Positions 17,599-27,027 of a DNA stretch of 64,000 nt are shown piece by piece (position 1 is the first letter of the stretch; each line of letters begins with the position of its first letter). The notes under the pieces were generated by a model that had not been told where the DNA came from, made no database searches, and was given only the letters and a program-made list of their open reading frames with translations. Made by a program: the position numbers and the translations under genes. Source of the stretch: JBBROS01 sp965260935 (GTDB lineage Bacteria; Pseudomonadota; Alphaproteobacteria; Acetobacterales; Acetobacteraceae); assembly GCA_965260935.1 (NCBI GenBank), contig OZ253374.1, positions 4,154,001-4,218,000 of the forward strand, in the 5' to 3' direction.

Positions 17599-18945
17599 TC
17601 ACGCCCCGGCCATCGTCAGCCCTTCGATACGGACTGTCGGCGCATCCGTGCCGCGCCGGAGCCTCAGATCGTTCGCGGGGGTCATGTGCATGAACATGTC
17701 CGGCAGGCTGCCGGCGATAGTGACTTCCGAGACGGGTTCCGCCAGCGCGCCGTTGCGGATCATGAAGCCGGCCGCGCCCCGGCTGTAGTCGCCGGTGATG
17801 CCGTTCACGCCCATGCCGATCAGCTCCGTCACGTAGAAGCCGAGGGAGATGTCGGCCATCAACTCGGCGGGCGACATTGGTCCGGGCATGAGGCACAGGT
17901 TGCTCGCGCCGGGCGACGGCGGGCCGCCGGTGCCTCTAACGGCGTTCCCGGTGGATTGCATCCCGAGCTGGCGGGCGCTGCGGCTGTCCAGCAGCCATGT
18001 GGTCAACACGCCGTCGTCGATGATCGCCTTCGCGGCCGTGGGCACGCCCTCCGCGTCGAACGGGCGGGAGCGCAACCCGCGCCGGCGTCGCGGCTCGTCC
18101 CTGATCTCGATCCCGGAGGCGAACACCTGCTGGCCGAGCCGGTCCTTGAGGAAGCTCGTGCCCCGGACAATCGATGCGCCATTGACCGCGCCGACGAGGT
18201 GGCCGACCAGGCTCGACGCCACTCTGGGATCGTAAACGACCGGCAGCCGAGCGGTTTTCGGCCGCGTCGGGTTGAGCCGGGCGAGCGCCCGGTCCGCGGC
18301 GCTTCGCCCAAGCGCGGCCGCGTCTTCCAAATCCTCCAGATGGATCACCGAGGAGTAGTCGTAGTCCCGCTGCATGGCCGTGCCCTCGCCGGCAAGCGCG
18401 GTCGCCGAGGTCGAATGGCTGGTGCGCGTGTATGATCCGGCAAACCCGGCAGAGGTCGCCAGCACGACCGTCATCCTGGAGTAGCCGGCTTCCGCGCCTT
18501 CGGAATTCGTGATCCCCGGCGCCGCGAGCGCCGCCTCCTCCGCCTCGCCCGCGCGGGCAACCAACGATTCAGCGCCGGGCTCGCGCGCGTCGTCGAGATC
18601 GAGGTCGAGGGCTTCGGCAGGCTGCATCCGCTCCGCCAATCCCGCGAACGGGTCCTCCGGGACGATCTTGGCCATCGAAACCGCGCGCTCGGCCAGGGCC
18701 TTGAACCCTGCCGGGTCGGCCGTGGTCGATGAAACGATCGCTTGCCGCTTGCCGACGAACACCCGCAGACCGAGATCCCTCGACTCCGAACGTTCCAGTT
18801 GCTCGGTCTTGCCCAGCCGGCGGGCGACGCTGACGGAGGTTCCTGCCACCAGCAGGGCATCGGCCATGTCCGCCCCGGCCTCTCGCGCCCGCCCGATCAG
18901 CTCGTCGAGCAAGGCCGGGCCGTTCGTCATCGGCGCCGCCGTCAT
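17599..18945 (-). CDS. pmbA: TldD/PmbA-family metalloprotease subunit (TldE)
   Basis: A 448-residue protein of the PmbA/TldE type. It has the N-terminal ADMADALLV region, the central DYDYSSVIHLEDLED segment, and the C-terminal glycine-rich half with FYVTELIGMGVNGITGDYSRGAAGFMI, which is highly characteristic. With TldD it forms a zinc protease that trims peptides such as microcin B17 precursor or CcdA; the TldE subunit itself lacks the HExxxH motif, as here. No tldD lies in the window. It overlaps the upstream M16 peptidase gene by four bases. Confidence 0.9.
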   Translation of the reverse strand: MTAAPMTNGPALLDELIGRAREAGADMADALLVAGTSVSVARRLGKTEQLERSESRDLGLRVFVGKRQAIVSSTTADPAGFKALAERAVSMAKIVPEDPFAGLAERMQPAEALDLDLDDAREPGAESLVARAGEAEEAALAAPGITNSEGAEAGYSRMTVVLATSAGFAGSYTRTSHSTSATALAGEGTAMQRDYDYSSVIHLEDLEDAAALGRSAADRALARLNPTRPKTARLPVVYDPRVASSLVGHLVGAVNGASIVRGTSFLKDRLGQQVFASGIEIRDEPRRRRGLRSRPFDAEGVPTAAKAIIDDGVLTTWLLDSRSARQLGMQSTGNAVRGTGGPPSPGASNLCLMPGPMSPAELMADISLGFYVTELIGMGVNGITGDYSRGAAGFMIRNGALAEPVSEVTIAGSLPDMFMHMTPANDLRLRRGTDAPTVRIEGLTMAGA

Positions 18946-20207
18946 GCCGCGAGCCGCTCCGCGACGATGGGAAGGGAGGGAACGTGCATCGCGGGACCCA
19001 TCGCGGCCAGCGTTGGCTTGGCGCGGAAGATGCGGCGGGCGGTGCGCCGGATGGCGTCGAGGTCGACCGCGTTCAGCCTTGCCACGGACTCCTCGGTGGG
19101 CAGGACGCGACCGAACACCTGCATCTGCCGGGCCAGTTGTTCGCAGCGGCTGCCGGTGCTTTCCAACGACATGAGCAGGCTGGCTTTGACTTGCGCCCGC
19201 GCCCGCGCCAGTTCGTCGGGCGTCACGTCCTCCTGCACCCGGCGAAGCTCCTCCAGCGTGACTGGCATCAGTTCCTTGGCCTCGTCCTCGCCGGTGCCGG
19301 CGTAGATGCCGAACAGCCCGCTGTCCAGGAACGGCGAGGCGAACGAGTAAATGGAGTAAACGAGGCCGCGCCGCTCGCGGATTTCCTGGAACAACCGCGA
19401 CGACATGCCGCCGCCGAGCAGCGTGCTGAGCAGCAAGGCGGCGTAATAGTCGTCGTCGCCATAAGGGACTGACGGGAAGCCGAGCACGATATGAACCTGG
19501 TCCAAATCCCGCGCTTCCCGGAACTCGCCGCCGGTGTAGCGGCTGGCCTCGAAACGGTGCGGCATCTCGGCCGGAAGGTCGGCGAAGTGCTTGTGCGCCA
19601 GATCAACCACGTCGCCGTGCCGCAAGGCGCCGGCCGCGGCCACCACCGTGTTCCCGGCCGCGTAATGGCGCTGCATGTAGCCGGTGAGCTGCCCGCGGGT
19701 CATGGCGCGGATGCCGTCCTCGGTGCCCAGCGTCGGGCGGCCCATCGGCTGCTCCGGAAAGGCGGTCTCCTGGAACTTGTCGAAGATGATGTCGTCCGGC
19801 GTGTCGTTGGCCTGCCCGATCTCCTGCAGGATGACGCCGCGCTCGCGTTCGAGTTCCTCGGGCGCGAAGGCGCTGTGGGTCAGGATGTCGCCGATAATGT
19901 CGGCGCCCAGGGCCAGGTCCTCTTTCAGCAGCTTGAGGTAGTAGGCCGTCTGCTCGCGCGCGGTGTAGGCGTTGATGTGGCCGCCGACGTTCTCGACCTC
20001 CTCGGCGATGCCGGCCGCCGTCCGCCGCTCGGTGCCTTTGAACGCCATGTGCTCCAGGAAATGGGATGCGCCGTTGTCGGCCTCGGTTTCGTTGCGCGTG
20101 CCGCTCGCCACGTAGGCGCCGATCGAGACGGTCTCGACCCGGCTCATCTCTTCCGTGACCACGAGCAGGCCTGAGGGCAACCGGGTAACCTGGACGGCAT
20201 CCGTCAT
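18942..20207 (-). CDS. M16-family zinc peptidase (processing-peptidase-like)
   Basis: A 421-residue insulinase/pitrilysin-family peptidase. The inverted zinc motif is HFLEH (about residues 48-52), the distal Glu lies in ERGVILQEIGQANDTPDD, and the C-terminal M16 domain includes SSRLFQEIRERRGLVYSI. Bacterial members of this single-unit size resemble the mitochondrial processing peptidase beta subunit and are common in alphaproteobacteria. Its start overlaps the thrC stop and its end overlaps pmbA, so the three genes form one coupled operon. The substrate is unknown. Confidence 0.92.
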   Translation of the reverse strand: MTDAVQVTRLPSGLLVVTEEMSRVETVSIGAYVASGTRNETEADNGASHFLEHMAFKGTERRTAAGIAEEVENVGGHINAYTAREQTAYYLKLLKEDLALGADIIGDILTHSAFAPEELERERGVILQEIGQANDTPDDIIFDKFQETAFPEQPMGRPTLGTEDGIRAMTRGQLTGYMQRHYAAGNTVVAAAGALRHGDVVDLAHKHFADLPAEMPHRFEASRYTGGEFREARDLDQVHIVLGFPSVPYGDDDYYAALLLSTLLGGGMSSRLFQEIRERRGLVYSIYSFASPFLDSGLFGIYAGTGEDEAKELMPVTLEELRRVQEDVTPDELARARAQVKASLLMSLESTGSRCEQLARQMQVFGRVLPTEESVARLNAVDLDAIRRTARRIFRAKPTLAAMGPAMHVPSLPIVAERLAA

Positions 20208-21601
20208 GCGGCATTCCTTAACGAGAAGGCACGGACCTGCGCCTCGACGTCGTCGAGGCGGTTCGCCGCGCGGGTGAAGCGTTCCTCCCGCTCATATAGG
20301 TCGGCGAGGCGCGGAGGCAGGGGGGGGCGTATGCCGGTTGCCGCCTCGACCGCCGCCGGGAACTTGGCGGGGTGCGCGGTGGCCAGGGCCACGATGGGCA
20401 CGGCCCCGCACGGGTGCGCCCGCGCCGCCGCGACCCCGATCGCGGAATGCGGGCAGGCGAGGTAGCCCTGGGCGTGGAGGCGGCGCATCTCGGCCGTCGT
20501 GCCCGGGTCGTCCAGCCGGAAGCCTTGGAACAGGGCGCGCGCCTCCATCCATGCCGGCTCCGGCACGTTCATCGAGCCGGTCGAGCGGAAGCGGCGCATG
20601 GCTTGCGCCGTTTGGGCCGGGTCGCGGCCGAGCAGTTCGAACAGCAGGCGCTCGAAGTTGCTGCTGACCTGGATGTCCATGCTGGGCGAGAGGCTGGGTT
20701 CGACGGCGTGGACCGTCATATCGTTCGCCTCGAAGAAGCGGGCCAGGATGTCGTTGCGGTTGCTGCCGACGACGAGGCGGGCGATCGGCACCCCGATCTG
20801 CCGCGCCGCCCAGCCGGCGAGCACGTTGCCGAAATTGCCGGTCGGCACGCTGAACGCCACCTCCCGGTCCGGGCTGCCGAGCGCCAGGGCCGCATAAACG
20901 TAGTAGGGGATTTGCGCCGCGACCCTGGCCCAGTTGATGCTGTTCACCGCGGACAGATGGAGCGCTTCGCGGAACGGCTCGTCGGCGAACATCGCCTTCA
21001 CCAGATCCTGGCAATCGTCGAAGGTCCCGTCCACGGCGATGTTGGCGACGTTGGCCGCGCGGACGGTCGTCATTTGCCGGCGCTGCACCTCGCTAGTGCG
21101 GCCCGCCGGATGCAGGATCGCGACATCGATCTGGGCGCGGCCGCGGCACGCCTCGATCGCCGCGGAGCCGGTGTCGCCGGAGGTCGCCCCCACGATCGTG
21201 ACCCGGCGCCCGTCCCGTTGCAGGACATGGTCGAACATGCGGCCGATGACCTGCATGGCCATGTCCTTGAAGGCGAGCGTCGGGCCGTGGAACAGTTCGA
21301 GCGCGAACAGGCCGGTTTCCAACTGGACCAGAGGCGCGGTGGCCGGGTGCCCGAAGCCGGCGTAGGCCTCCTGGCACAACGTCCGCAGCGCGCGAGGCTC
21401 GAACGAGTCGCCGACGAAGGGTTGCAGCACCCGTGCCGCGACCTCCGGGTAGGGCAAGCCGCGCATCGCCCGTAGGTCGCTGGCGGAGAAGGACGGCCAG
21501 GCTTCGGGCACGAACAGGCCGCCATCCTCGGCCAGGCCAGCCAGCAGCACGCCCGCGAAGCCGCGCGGCGCTGCCTGGCCACGGGTGGAAACGTAGCGCA
21601 C
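20204..21601 (-). CDS. thrC: Threonine synthase
   Basis: A 465-residue PLP enzyme that turns O-phosphohomoserine into threonine. The PLP lysine is in LAFKDMAMQ, the phosphate-binding loop is GATSGDTGSAA, and NSINWARVAAQIPYY and PTGNFGNVLAGW are family hallmarks of the longer (class with N-terminal extension) ThrC. I moved the start to the GTG at 21601, giving RYVSTRGQA at the N-terminus as in other alphaproteobacterial ThrC; GAGG lies upstream. A longer frame reaches 21658 but overlaps the acidic small protein gene. The 3' end overlaps the M16 peptidase start. Confidence 0.92.
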   Translation of the reverse strand: MRYVSTRGQAAPRGFAGVLLAGLAEDGGLFVPEAWPSFSASDLRAMRGLPYPEVAARVLQPFVGDSFEPRALRTLCQEAYAGFGHPATAPLVQLETGLFALELFHGPTLAFKDMAMQVIGRMFDHVLQRDGRRVTIVGATSGDTGSAAIEACRGRAQIDVAILHPAGRTSEVQRRQMTTVRAANVANIAVDGTFDDCQDLVKAMFADEPFREALHLSAVNSINWARVAAQIPYYVYAALALGSPDREVAFSVPTGNFGNVLAGWAARQIGVPIARLVVGSNRNDILARFFEANDMTVHAVEPSLSPSMDIQVSSNFERLLFELLGRDPAQTAQAMRRFRSTGSMNVPEPAWMEARALFQGFRLDDPGTTAEMRRLHAQGYLACPHSAIGVAAARAHPCGAVPIVALATAHPAKFPAAVEAATGIRPPLPPRLADLYEREERFTRAANRLDDVEAQVRAFSLRNAA

Positions 21602-21608
21602 CTCGGCC

Positions 21609-21884
21609 TCAGCCCTTGCGGCCTGGGGGGGCATCATCCTCCTCCTCGGCCTCGTCATCTTCCTGGCTCTCGTACCATTCCAGGACGTTGTCGTGGAAAT
21701 CCGGGTCGTTCAGCAGCCGCATGGCCAGCGCCACCGCGATCTCGTAAGGCTCCGGGATCTCGGCGGCGTCGTCGCCAAGCTCGGTTGCCGGGACGACCCG
21801 CACCGTCATCGACCCGTCTTCCTCGCCGACGATCAACGCCACTTCGTTGGCATCGAGTTCGACGGACCGGTTGTCTCCTGCCAT
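21609..21884 (-). CDS. Small acidic protein of unknown function
   Basis: A 91-residue protein, acidic throughout, ending in a run of Glu and Asp (DDEAEEEDDAPPGRKG). The central part (IPEPYEIAVALAMRLLNDPDFHDNVLEWY) predicts a helix pair. I recognise no named domain, but the gene-like composition, own start and seven-base spacing to the thrC GTG suggest it is the first gene of the thrC operon. Confidence 0.65.
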   Translation of the reverse strand: MAGDNRSVELDANEVALIVGEEDGSMTVRVVPATELGDDAAEIPEPYEIAVALAMRLLNDPDFHDNVLEWYESQEDDEAEEEDDAPPGRKG

Positions 21885-22184
21885 CTCGGCCTCTCCGTTC
21901 CAGGCCTCACCCCTAGCAAGCGGCGCGGCTCGCGGCTAGCGCCGCAGCCAGGGTTTACGTAACCGTGGCATAGAGCGCCTGCGCCGGCGCCAGAGCGCGA
22001 CATGCGCGTTGCAGGTGTCGGCCGCGGCACGCTGCCGCCACTCCGTCCGAACCGCGACCCAACCCGGTCCAGCATTGTCCAAACCACCCGCCCGGCCTTG
22101 CACGTCCGATCGCGTCGCCATGCCACCTGCCTCCGGACAGGCGTAACGCGCAAACCCGGCTGCGGCGGCAGGGCCTGATAAAGG
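21885..22184. other. Intergenic stretch with no gene seen
   Basis: Three hundred bases between the acidic protein gene and the ATP-grasp gene, both read leftward. It should contain the promoter of the thrC operon and the end of the ATP-grasp transcript. I found no convincing promoter or terminator and reject the minus-strand frame at 21833-22153. Confidence 0.4.
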
Positions 22185-23321
22185 TCAGGTGCTGCGCCGC
22201 CGCAAAATTCCGAGGCCTTCGCGGACTTTACGGCGCAGAAGCGGGAGGTCGTCCCAATAGACGTTGGTGGTCGAGGGCCGGTAAAAGCTCTTGGCGATGA
22301 TCTGCCTGACCGCTTTCAGGCCCTGGCGGTTGACGTACCATAACTCGGACGGAACAAGCGTGCGGAACAACACGCCTTCCGGGTAGTCGGTTTGATAATT
22401 GTCTTGGGTGCAACCGAAGGCGACGTCGAAATAGGCTTTCGGCAGGTCCACGCCCATCTTGTAAGCGAAGTTGATGGTTCCGGAAAAGCGGGGATTGACT
22501 TCGAGCAGGTAATAGCGGCCGTCATCGCCGCGCAGGAAGTCCAGGTCGACCGCGCCGTGCCAGCCGATGCCTTCAAGAACCTTGATGGTGGCGTCGAGCA
22601 GCACCGGGTCGTTGACCGTATAGGCGAAGGGCGGGGTGCCGCCGACTTGGCTGTCGATCGGGGAGCGGAAGGCGAAATGGGCGACGACCCGCCCCTGGTC
22701 GCAGACAGCGGTCACGTCGTAAAGGTCCCCGGCAATGAAGCCTTGGATGAATGGCCAGTTCTCCTTGGTTCCTTGATCGATGAAGAACCGCTTCAACCCG
22801 GCCGCGTCGTGGACGACCTTGACGCCGTGGCTGGCGGTGCTCACCGGCAGCTTGGCGACGCAAGGATAGTCGATCTCGCGCGAAAGGGTTTCGAGCGCCT
22901 CCATGTCGGATGGATAGTAGGTGGGCGGGATGACGACGCCATGCGCTTCGGCGAATCGCATGGTCTGCACCTTGTCGCCGGCCAGCGCGATCTGGTCGGG
23001 CCGGGGCAGTTCGAGCCGGGTGTGCTTGCGGATCTCGTCGAGGTGGTCGGAGACGACCGCGATGGTCCGGTCGCTGATGGGGATCAGCATGTCGTAGCCG
23101 CCCTCCCGGACTGTGCGCAGCAGGTCGTCGGCATACGCGCCGTGCTCTTCGCGGGCGCAGACGACGATCTCGTGGCAATACTTCGAGGTGGCGAGCGGGT
23201 ATCCTGGGTCGCTGCCGATGACCGAGACTTGGTGGCCGAGACGGCCAAGGCTTTGCACGCAGGCCATCGCGCCTTCCCACAAAGGCGTTGTGACAAGGAT
23301 GCGCTTGGATGATGATGTCAT
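22185..23321 (-). CDS. ATP-grasp-domain protein
   Basis: A 378-residue stand-alone ATP-grasp enzyme. The N-terminal Rossmann-like part is ILVTTPLWEGAMACVQSLGRLGHQVSVIG-type sequence; the ATP-grasp core has CVAKLPVSTASHGVKVV and the metal-binding end FLRGDDGRYYLLEVNPRFSGTI, where E and N bind Mg-ATP. Such proteins ligate a carboxylate to an amine or thiol. I set the start at ATG 23321 (GAGAACGA upstream). The gene follows a flippase gene, so a role in decorating a surface glycan or lipid-linked product is a reasonable inference. The substrate is unknown. Confidence 0.8.
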   Translation of the reverse strand: MTSSSKRILVTTPLWEGAMACVQSLGRLGHQVSVIGSDPGYPLATSKYCHEIVVCAREEHGAYADDLLRTVREGGYDMLIPISDRTIAVVSDHLDEIRKHTRLELPRPDQIALAGDKVQTMRFAEAHGVVIPPTYYPSDMEALETLSREIDYPCVAKLPVSTASHGVKVVHDAAGLKRFFIDQGTKENWPFIQGFIAGDLYDVTAVCDQGRVVAHFAFRSPIDSQVGGTPPFAYTVNDPVLLDATIKVLEGIGWHGAVDLDFLRGDDGRYYLLEVNPRFSGTINFAYKMGVDLPKAYFDVAFGCTQDNYQTDYPEGVLFRTLVPSELWYVNRQGLKAVRQIIAKSFYRPSTTNVYWDDLPLLRRKVREGLGILRRRST

Positions 23322-23495
23322 TCGTTCTCGGCCGATTGTGAGATGACGTGATTGGATAATCGTTTCGTTGGAAGGCATCAATGCTAAGCTGGATGTATTG
23401 TCTCCGCTCAGTACACGTTTTGAGGAACTCTGTATTGGCATGCTGATGCTTGATCACGTTTCAACGAAGAAATTGCCTAAGCATTCCAGCCGGTA

Positions 23496-24968
23496 TCAAG
23501 TCGTTGCATGCAATAGTCGGCCGACACCGAGCTTCGCGGCGACTTCGGTGAGGACGCCGCGTTCGAACAACCAGAGAAGCATCGCATACAGCAGCGGTCC
23601 GACGACGCCGATCTCAACGATCCGAAGCAGGTGCGCGGAGGCGAATGGCGGACTGGTCGAGATAATATAGGCGGCGCCCATCGCGACGGCTGCGAGGATC
23701 GGGGGCGTGACGTAGAGCGGGAGGATGTCGGCGGGACGGGCGCCGTAGCGGGCGAAGACGATGGCGGCGAAGAGCGGGCCCATGGTCATGTGATAGGCCA
23801 TGAGAGCGATCGCGACGCCCTCGGCGCGTCCCAGCAGGGCGCCGAGGCCGACATAGAGGAAAAAGGCGGGCAGGCGGGAGGAGGCGTAAAGCAGGCCGCG
23901 GCGGTAATCGCGCCGGGCTCCGAGCAAGGCGCCGCCGATCCAGTTCACGGCGCCGAAGGGCAAGCCGATGCTCATGATCTGCGCCAAAACGATCGAGCCG
24001 AGCCAGTGCTCGCCGAAGAAAAGGCGCAGGCCCGGATCGATGAGGGCCGCTTGCAGGAAGCAGACCGGCATGACAATGAAGGACAGCAGGCGGGCGGCCC
24101 GAAGCGCGCCTTCGAGCTGCCGCGCGGGTTCCGATCTGAGCTGCACGAGGGCGGGAAGCAGGACGTTCATGAAGTTGCCGGCCAGGATCCAGACCGGCTG
24201 CGCGGAAAGGCGGAAGGCGAAGAAGTAAAGGCCGACCTGGTCCTTGCTGGCGACAAGGGCGAGCACGGCATAGTCGCCCTGGGCGACGACCTCGTTGCAA
24301 AGCCTGGCGCCGAACACGGCCAGGCCGTTGCCGAGCAGGAAGGCGGCCTGCTTCGGGCGGATGGCGCCGCCGAACTTGATGGGTGCGTGCCGCCAATAAA
24401 CGGCGGCCCTGATAAGGGCGAAAACGGGGGTTGCGAGCACGAAGCTGGGGGCGCCGAACCCGGCCCAGGCAAGCGCGATGGTTGCCGCTTGCAGGGCCGT
24501 GGTCTCGGCCGTGCTGTAGACGGCGAGAAAGCGGAAGTTGAGGTCGCTGCGCATCTTGACTTCAGGCACGGTCGCGAGCGCGCCAAGGGGCATGCTGACG
24601 GCGAGGATCACTGCCAGCCGGGTAATCTCTGGCGTGCCGTAGAGGACGGCGAACAGCGGGGCCATGACGGCCACGGCCAGGAAGCCGAGCAGGCCCAGGG
24701 CGAGGCTGGTCCAGAACGCGGTGGCGATCCACAGGCGCAGCGTGCGGTGGCGCTGGAGCAGGACGCTGTCGATGCCGAAGCTGGTAAGCGTCTGGGCGAT
24801 GCTGGTGATGGCGTAGACGAGGCTGATGACGCCGAAATCGGCCGGGAGAAGCAGGTAGGCCAAGGCGAGTTGGCTTACGAGGCTGACGATGCGCCCGCTG
24901 GCGCTCTGGAACGAGAGCCAGGCCAGGCCTTGCAAGGTCAAGCGCCCAAGGGACGGCTTCGTCGTCAC
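23496..24968 (-). CDS. Wzx-type oligosaccharide flippase
   Basis: A 490-residue protein with about 12-14 hydrophobic helices of the MOP/PST (Wzx, RfbX-like) superfamily. The start GLAWLSFQSASGRIVSLVSQ followed by LAYLLLPADFGVISLVYAI is typical of these lipid-linked oligosaccharide flippases. It would move undecaprenyl-linked sugar units across the inner membrane. No glycosyltransferases or polymerase lie beside it in the window, which is unusual for a Wzx gene; only an ATP-grasp gene follows after a 174-base gap of lower GC. The galU and phosphohexomutase genes at 37.7-40 kb could feed it. Confidence 0.8.
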   Translation of the reverse strand: MTTKPSLGRLTLQGLAWLSFQSASGRIVSLVSQLALAYLLLPADFGVISLVYAITSIAQTLTSFGIDSVLLQRHRTLRLWIATAFWTSLALGLLGFLAVAVMAPLFAVLYGTPEITRLAVILAVSMPLGALATVPEVKMRSDLNFRFLAVYSTAETTALQAATIALAWAGFGAPSFVLATPVFALIRAAVYWRHAPIKFGGAIRPKQAAFLLGNGLAVFGARLCNEVVAQGDYAVLALVASKDQVGLYFFAFRLSAQPVWILAGNFMNVLLPALVQLRSEPARQLEGALRAARLLSFIVMPVCFLQAALIDPGLRLFFGEHWLGSIVLAQIMSIGLPFGAVNWIGGALLGARRDYRRGLLYASSRLPAFFLYVGLGALLGRAEGVAIALMAYHMTMGPLFAAIVFARYGARPADILPLYVTPPILAAVAMGAAYIISTSPPFASAHLLRIVEIGVVGPLLYAMLLWLFERGVLTEVAAKLGVGRLLHATT

Positions 24969-25401
24969 GCCGGGGTCCGGCGCGGGCGGCGGCGCGCCTC
25001 GCGGCTAAGCGTCACCTGGCAGAGCGTGCCGGCACGCTGCCGGTAAAATGACGCGTTTTCAAAGGCCCTTGAGCAGGCTTGCGTGGCACAGGCTACGCAA
25101 GCCTCTTCAGAGAGTGTTGCCACCATCAGCGATGCCGGACGAGCCTTGAGCGTTCGAGTGGCCGGACGGCTTTGTCGGCGTGCTGAGGCACCTGTTGCCG
25201 ATGCTGGCCTGCGAACTGAACTCATGGCCGCAATTGGGTAACGGCCGTGGCGCAATTGGGCAAGCGGGAGGACGCGCAGGCGTCCCGGCGGGCTGCATGG
25301 GTCGCCGGGGCGCTTGCACATTCGCGCGCCCGGTAACATTTAACCGCGTAACTGCTTATACAGCGATACCGAATGTGCGTGGATCATCGAGGGGATAGCC
25401 T
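24969..25401. other. Intergenic region between divergent flippase and cnoX genes
   Basis: Holds dispersed repeat copy B (25026-25093) with a hairpin at 25075-25104 (AGGCTTGCGT, 10-base loop). The sequence GCAATTGGG occurs twice within 30 bases around 25232-25262. The rest shows no gene. Promoters for both flanking genes should be here; I could not place them with confidence. Confidence 0.5.
25026..25093 (+). repeat. Dispersed repeat, copy B (matches 7852-7919)
   Basis: Ungapped match of about 53/68 bases to the minus-strand copy at 7852-7919. It begins GTGCCGGCACGCTGCCGGTA and ends GGCTTGCGTGGCACAGGC, and it faces the cnoX gene. The similarity covers non-coding sequence at both places. Confidence 0.65.
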
Positions 25402-26367
25402 ATGGATATGCTGATCGGTCAAAAGGCCCGCGCTCCAGGGCCGTCCCGCGGGCCAGGCGACGGGAGCGGCGCGGGCGGCGACATAATCGTGGACGGGACG
25501 TCGGCGACGTTCGTGCGCGACGTGATCGAGGCGTCACGGCAGGTTCCGGTGCTGGTCGACTTCTGGGCGACGTGGTGCGGGCCGTGCAAGCAGTTGACCC
25601 CGGTGCTGGAAAAGGTGGTCCGCGCGGCCGGCGGCCGGGTCAAGCTGGTGAAGGTGGACATCGACGCCAACCGCGCGCTGGTGCAGCAGTTGGCGCAGAT
25701 CGGGTTGCCGATGCAGTCGGTGCCGACGGTGGCGGCGTTCTGGCAGGGACAGATCGCCGACGTGTTCCAGGGGGCGCTGCCGGAGAGCGAGGTGAAGCGC
25801 GTGGTCGAGGCGCTGCTGAAACTGGCCGGCGGGTCGATGCCGGCCGCGGACCTGCTGGCAGAGGCCCGGAGCGCGCTGGACGAGCAGCGGCTGGAGGAGG
25901 CAGGTGCCTTGTTCAGCGAGTTGCTGCAGGAGGACGCGGCGAACCCGGAGGCCTGGGGCGGGCTGATCCGGGTGCTGATGGCGATGGGGCAGGAAGACCA
26001 GGCGATGGACGCGCTGGAGCAGGTGCCGCCGGCGTTGCGGGACCATGCGGAGATCGCGGGCGCGCGAAGCGCCCTGGCGCTGGCGGCGGAAGGGCGCGAG
26101 GCGGCGAAGAAGCTGGGCGTGTTGGAAAGCCGGCTGGCGGCGAACCCCGACGACCACGAAGCCCGCTACGAACTGGCGACGGCGCTGAACGCGACCGGGC
26201 GGCGGGACGAAGCGGCGGCGGCGCTGCTCGAGATCATGAAGCGCGACCGCGGGTGGAACGAGGATGCGGCGCGGCTCCAGTTGCTCAAGCTCTTCGAGGC
26301 CTGGGGCATGGTTGACCCGGCGACCGTCGCGGCCCGGCGGAAGCTGTCCGCATTGCTGTTCAGCTGA
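25402..26367 (+). CDS. cnoX: Thioredoxin-domain co-chaperone (YbbN/CnoX)
   Basis: A 321-residue protein: a thioredoxin domain at about 30-140 with active site WCGPC in VDFWATWCGPCKQ, followed by TPR-like helical repeats of about 170 residues (LLAEARSALDEQRLEEAGALF and onward). This layout is that of CnoX/YbbN, a holdase that protects proteins from oxidative damage and hands them to GroEL or DnaK. Unlike E. coli YbbN, the WCGPC pair is intact, as in many alphaproteobacterial and Caulobacter CnoX proteins. It opens a run of genes read rightward. The family call is firm. Confidence 0.9.
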   Translation: MDMLIGQKARAPGPSRGPGDGSGAGGDIIVDGTSATFVRDVIEASRQVPVLVDFWATWCGPCKQLTPVLEKVVRAAGGRVKLVKVDIDANRALVQQLAQIGLPMQSVPTVAAFWQGQIADVFQGALPESEVKRVVEALLKLAGGSMPAADLLAEARSALDEQRLEEAGALFSELLQEDAANPEAWGGLIRVLMAMGQEDQAMDALEQVPPALRDHAEIAGARSALALAAEGREAAKKLGVLESRLAANPDDHEARYELATALNATGRRDEAAAALLEIMKRDRGWNEDAARLQLLKLFEAWGMVDPATVAARRKLSALLFS

Positions 26368-26373
26368 CGCTTG

Positions 26374-27027
26374 ATGGCGCGGGAGAAGGACCTACCGACC
26401 GAGTTTGCCGTGTTCCCGTTGCCGGGGGCGCTGTTGCTGCCGCAGGGCCGGCTGCCGCTGAACATCTTCGAGCCGCGCTACCTGCGGATGATCGACGACG
26501 CGATGTCGTCGGGCCGGGTCATCGGCATGGTGCAGCCGGACGCGACGCGGGGAGAGTCGCCGAGCGGGCCCGGACTGTATCGCGTGGGCTGCCTGGGACG
26601 GATCTCCTCGTTCAGTGAAACCGACGACGGGCGGTACTTGATCACGCTCAACGGGGTCAGCCGGTTCTGGACGGTGGTGGAGCTGGAAATGCAGCGGGGA
26701 TACCGCCGGGTGCGGGCGGATTTGACGCGGTTCAAGTCCGATTTGGCGGAGTCCAAAGCGGATGGCGTTGACCGGAAGGCGCTGCTCTCGGCGTTGCGGG
26801 CGTACTTCGGAGCGCAGGGATTCGAGGCGAATTGGGAGGCGATCGACGAGATGCCGGATGCGTCGCTGGTGACGACGCTGTCGATGGTGTGCCCGTTCGA
26901 TCCGCCGGAGAAGCAGGCGTTGCTCGAGGCCGGCGACATTGCCGAGCGGGCGCGGGCGCTGGTCGCTTTGTTGCAGATGGGCGCGCATGGCGGCGAGGCG
27001 GGCGAGAGCGGGCGGCGGCTGAGCTAA
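26374..27027 (+). CDS. Lon N-terminal-like substrate-binding domain protein
   Basis: A 217-residue protein consisting of a LON substrate-binding (PUA-like) domain without the AAA+ or protease parts. The start FAVFPLPGALLLPQGRLPLNIFEPRY is the diagnostic edge of this domain. Stand-alone LON-domain proteins may bind peptides or unfolded proteins; their role is unclear. The ATG at 26374 is preferred over the overlapping TTG at 26371. It lies 6 bases after cnoX and overlaps the next gene by one base (TAATG), so all belong to one operon. Confidence 0.88.
   Translation: MAREKDLPTEFAVFPLPGALLLPQGRLPLNIFEPRYLRMIDDAMSSGRVIGMVQPDATRGESPSGPGLYRVGCLGRISSFSETDDGRYLITLNGVSRFWTVVELEMQRGYRRVRADLTRFKSDLAESKADGVDRKALLSALRAYFGAQGFEANWEAIDEMPDASLVTTLSMVCPFDPPEKQALLEAGDIAERARALVALLQMGAHGGEAGESGRRLS

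Noticed and set aside
21833..22153. Minus-strand frame upstream of the small acidic protein
   Set aside because: Arg-rich low-complexity product with no start signal; no recognised domain.
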